From Bin87 sp034420475 (GTDB lineage: Bacteria; Chloroflexota; Dehalococcoidia; Lucifugimonadales; UBA3495): DNA of 64,000 nt. Below the pieces are notes generated by a model that had not been told where the DNA came from, searched no databases, and saw only the letters and a program-made list of their open reading frames with translations. Every line of letters starts with the position of its first letter. Positions within the stretch are counted from its first letter, which is position 1. The position numbers were made by a program, and so were the translations under genes. Location of the stretch: NCBI GenBank assembly GCA_034420475.1, contig DAOULH010000081.1, positions 4,242 to 68,241 on the forward strand. The letters run 5' to 3'. Positions 62,037 to 64,000 of this stretch are shown here, piece by piece.

Positions 62037-63755
62037 TTATGTCTCGCCCGACCTCCGCGCGTCCGCCCGCCAGTCGTCCGGACTCGGCCCCCGGTCGATC
62101 AGCACGTCCACCACCGCCGGCAGACCCGACGCCCGCGCGTCGCGCAGCGCGTCGGCCAGGTTCCGCGAGTCCGCCACCTGCACGCCGAAGCACCCGAACC
62201 CTCGCGCCACCGCCGCGTTGTCCGTCTCCGCGAACTCCGACGCGATGTACTGACCCGGCGCCTGGTGGTGTCGCACCATCCCCAGCGCGCCGTCGTTGAA
62301 CACCACGCAGATGATCGGCAGGTTGTACTGCATCGCCGTCGACAGCGCGTTAACCGTCATCATGTACCCGCCGTCTCCCGTCACGGACACCACCGGCCGC
62401 CCCGGATAGGCGATCTGGAGCCCCACCGACGCCGGCAGCCCCCAGCCCATGCCCGCCGTGCCGCCCGGGCAGAAGAACGTGTGCGCCTGCTGCGACTGGA
62501 ACAGGTGCGCCATCCACGTCCGGTTGTTCCCCGCGTCCAGCGCGTACACCGTGTCCGCCGGCATCGTCTCCTGCAGGACCCGCACCAGCCTTTGCGGCAG
62601 CACCGGCGACGAGTCGGTGTGCAGTCCGGCATCCTCGTAGAACCCGGCGTCCGTCTTGCGTCCCGGCAGCGCGCCGGCCCACTCGCTCCGGTTGCCCGCC
62701 GTCGATCCCGACTCCTCCGCCGATGCCTCCACCAACTGACCCAGGATGCTTCCCGCGTCCCCGATCAGACCCAGCTCAACCGGGAAGGTCCAGCCCGCGT
62801 TCCGGTCGTCGATGTCAATCTGGATGATCTGCTGTCCCCGGGGGTTGAAGATGTTGGGCCGCTCCCGCACCGTGTCCTGCGGGCTCAGCTTGGCCCCCAC
62901 GATCACCACCGTGTCGGCGTCGCCCACCGCCCGGTTCGCCGCCTCCTGCCCGTACACCCCGACCATGCCCACCGACAGCGGGTGCGTCTCCGCGATGGCC
63001 GACTTGCCTTTGTAGCTGGTCGCCACCGGCGCGTTCCACTGCTCGGCCAGTTGCTGCAAGGCGCCGTGCGCCCCGGCCATGTGCACGCCATTGCCCGCCA
63101 CGATCACCGGCCGCCGCGATTGCGACAGAATTTCCACCGCCTTCTCGATGTCCGCCGGCGCTGCCTGCGGCTTGGCCGTGTTCAGGTACCCCGCCGTGTC
63201 GTGGATGAACGGCGGCGACTCCAGGTCAACCTCGCCCGCGATGGACGCCGTCCGCATCAGCAGGCACGTCGGACCCGGCCGCCCGCTCATCGAGTGCTTG
63301 ATCGCCAGCTGCGCCCCCAGCGCCGCCTCCTTGGGCGACGTCGCCAGCGTCGTGTACTTTGTCATCGACCGGAAGATGTTGTGCAGGTCGATGCTCCCGT
63401 ACTCGCCGGCCCCCGACTGGTTCGCCGGATGCTGCCCCACGCCGCCGTCCGACGTGTCCGTCAGCACCAGCATCGGGCTGCTGCTCAGCATCGCCTCCAT
63501 GATCCCGAACGAGGCGTTCGACCCCATGAACAGCCCCTGCCCCATGATTACTGCCGGTTTCCCGGTGGCCCGCGCGTAGGCGTCGGCCATGATCGCCGCC
63601 GTCTGCTCGTGCCGCGTCAGGTACGTGTTGATGGCCGGCTCCTTCCCCACCAGGTTGGTGAAAATCTGCCCCGTCCCGCCGCCCGGGATCCCGAACACGG
63701 CGTCAATCCCCGCCTCCTCAAGAAACTGCACAATCAACTCATAGGCCTGCGGCAT
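62037..63755 (-). CDS. ThDP-dependent enzyme, acetolactate synthase/benzoylformate decarboxylase-like
   Basis: A 572-residue ThDP enzyme. Pyr domain: AGIDAVFGIPGGGTGQIFTNL and the activating Glu in RHEQTAAIMADAYARATGKPA. Middle domain: RRPVIVAGNGVHMAGAHGAL. PP domain: TGDGGYMMTVNALSTAMQYNLPIICVVFNDGALGMV. It is close to the acetolactate-synthase branch, though no regulatory subunit gene is nearby. ATG 63755 is set by AGGAG 6 nt upstream. It is 126 nt upstream of the ADP-forming synthetase on the same strand, so a 2-oxo acid to acyl-CoA or acid route is conceivable. Confidence 0.87.
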   Translation of the reverse strand: MPQAYELIVQFLEEAGIDAVFGIPGGGTGQIFTNLVGKEPAINTYLTRHEQTAAIMADAYARATGKPAVIMGQGLFMGSNASFGIMEAMLSSSPMLVLTDTSDGGVGQHPANQSGAGEYGSIDLHNIFRSMTKYTTLATSPKEAALGAQLAIKHSMSGRPGPTCLLMRTASIAGEVDLESPPFIHDTAGYLNTAKPQAAPADIEKAVEILSQSRRPVIVAGNGVHMAGAHGALQQLAEQWNAPVATSYKGKSAIAETHPLSVGMVGVYGQEAANRAVGDADTVVIVGAKLSPQDTVRERPNIFNPRGQQIIQIDIDDRNAGWTFPVELGLIGDAGSILGQLVEASAEESGSTAGNRSEWAGALPGRKTDAGFYEDAGLHTDSSPVLPQRLVRVLQETMPADTVYALDAGNNRTWMAHLFQSQQAHTFFCPGGTAGMGWGLPASVGLQIAYPGRPVVSVTGDGGYMMTVNALSTAMQYNLPIICVVFNDGALGMVRHHQAPGQYIASEFAETDNAAVARGFGCFGVQVADSRNLADALRDARASGLPAVVDVLIDRGPSPDDWRADARRSGET

Positions 63756-63911
63756 GATGGTCTCCTGAAATGCGTTACATAAAATCGGCAAGCAGCCCGC
63801 CCGCCAAGTAGCGCCGATGATACCCACACCCCGCCGGCCGGTCAACAAAGTGCCTTGCGCCGACAGCGCACCGGGTAGGCGTCCGGCGGGTATTCTTAAC
63901 GTAAGCGGAAA

Positions 63912-64000
63912 TTAGATTTGCATCTTCCGTCGCCAGCAAACCAAGGCCAGAGAGTACACCAGCATCTCGATGCTTTTGGTGTACCCCTTGGTTCGCCGTA
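63912..64000 (-). CDS. possible transposase C-terminus (partial)
   Basis: A reverse-strand frame entering from the right edge gives 28 residues (RRTKGYTKSIEMLVYSLALV, then CWRRKMQI and stop). The LVYSLALVCWRR ending resembles the C-terminus of some DDE transposases. Too little is visible for a family name. 63756-63911 otherwise holds only the leader of the ThDP gene. Confidence 0.3.
   Translation of the reverse strand, partial: RRTKGYTKSIEMLVYSLALVCWRRKMQI

Overview
This is a GC-rich bacterial chromosome segment, densely packed with short operons. Many genes use GTG or TTG starts and most carry clear Shine-Dalgarno sites. Gene content (lutABC, F420-type LLM oxidoreductase, thiamine-diphosphate decarboxylases, CitE-like lyases, paired M20 hydrolases, duplicated ThyX-like protein, Uma2 proteins) best fits a Chloroflexota bacterium of the SAR202/Dehalococcoidia kind. 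That placement is inference from content; there is no rRNA gene in the window.

Layout. 1-4340: end of a peptide-type ABC transporter (substrate-binding protein tail and two permeases) and an acyl-CoA synthetase. 4487-9047: P-II protein, EVE protein, then a reverse-strand cluster of alpha/beta hydrolase, BrnT toxin, a BrnA-like antitoxin fused to a VOC domain, and a ThDP decarboxylase. 9149-13960: Uma2 gene beside a degenerate copy of the hydrolase, and two tandem multi-pass membrane paralogues, the first of which is a compositional mosaic. 14044-21874: cysteine desulfurase, lipoprotein, BI-1, polyprenol/diacylglycerol-type kinase, two M20 hydrolases, glycerate kinase, SRPBCC. 22065-25806: lutABC operon ending in an MNT/HEPN pair.

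26884-32432 holds the main discovery. A tRNA-Sec gene (anticodon UCA) lies 12 nt behind trxA on the same strand. About 5 kb away is a ferredoxin:thioredoxin reductase catalytic-subunit gene (32007-32432) interrupted by one in-frame UGA. That UGA sits at the second cysteine of the CHC motif, the cluster-facing redox cysteine, and is followed directly by a bacterial SECIS-like hairpin with a GGUC apical loop. I read it as a selenocysteine FTR, missed by ordinary ORF calling, acting with the nearby thioredoxin. A RlmD-Maf fusion and Tat genes lie between.

32643-39896: complete 2-oxoacid dehydrogenase operon (E3, E1 alpha, E1 beta, E2), another ThDP enzyme and a methyltransferase. 39999-45667: ThyX-like protein, an ECF sigma/anti-sigma/small zinc protein operon, MmgE/PrpD and LLM oxidoreductase. 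45693-53699: a reverse-strand accessory/defence stretch (PIN toxin with double-Phd antitoxin, HicA/HicB, HsdR-N-like nuclease, large alpha/beta hydrolase, CHAT-like/NB-ARC/TPR STAND protein). 54133-57076: three consecutive CitE-like lyases behind a sigma70-like promoter. 57407-64000: PPOX-family gene with a partly decayed duplicate and small membrane proteins, an RlmJ-like protein, ADP-forming acyl-CoA synthetase, another ThDP enzyme, and a possible transposase end.

Four imperfect ~90-110 bp palindromic repeats and one half copy lie only in intergenic gaps. No CRISPR array, rRNA operon or intact insertion sequence was seen.
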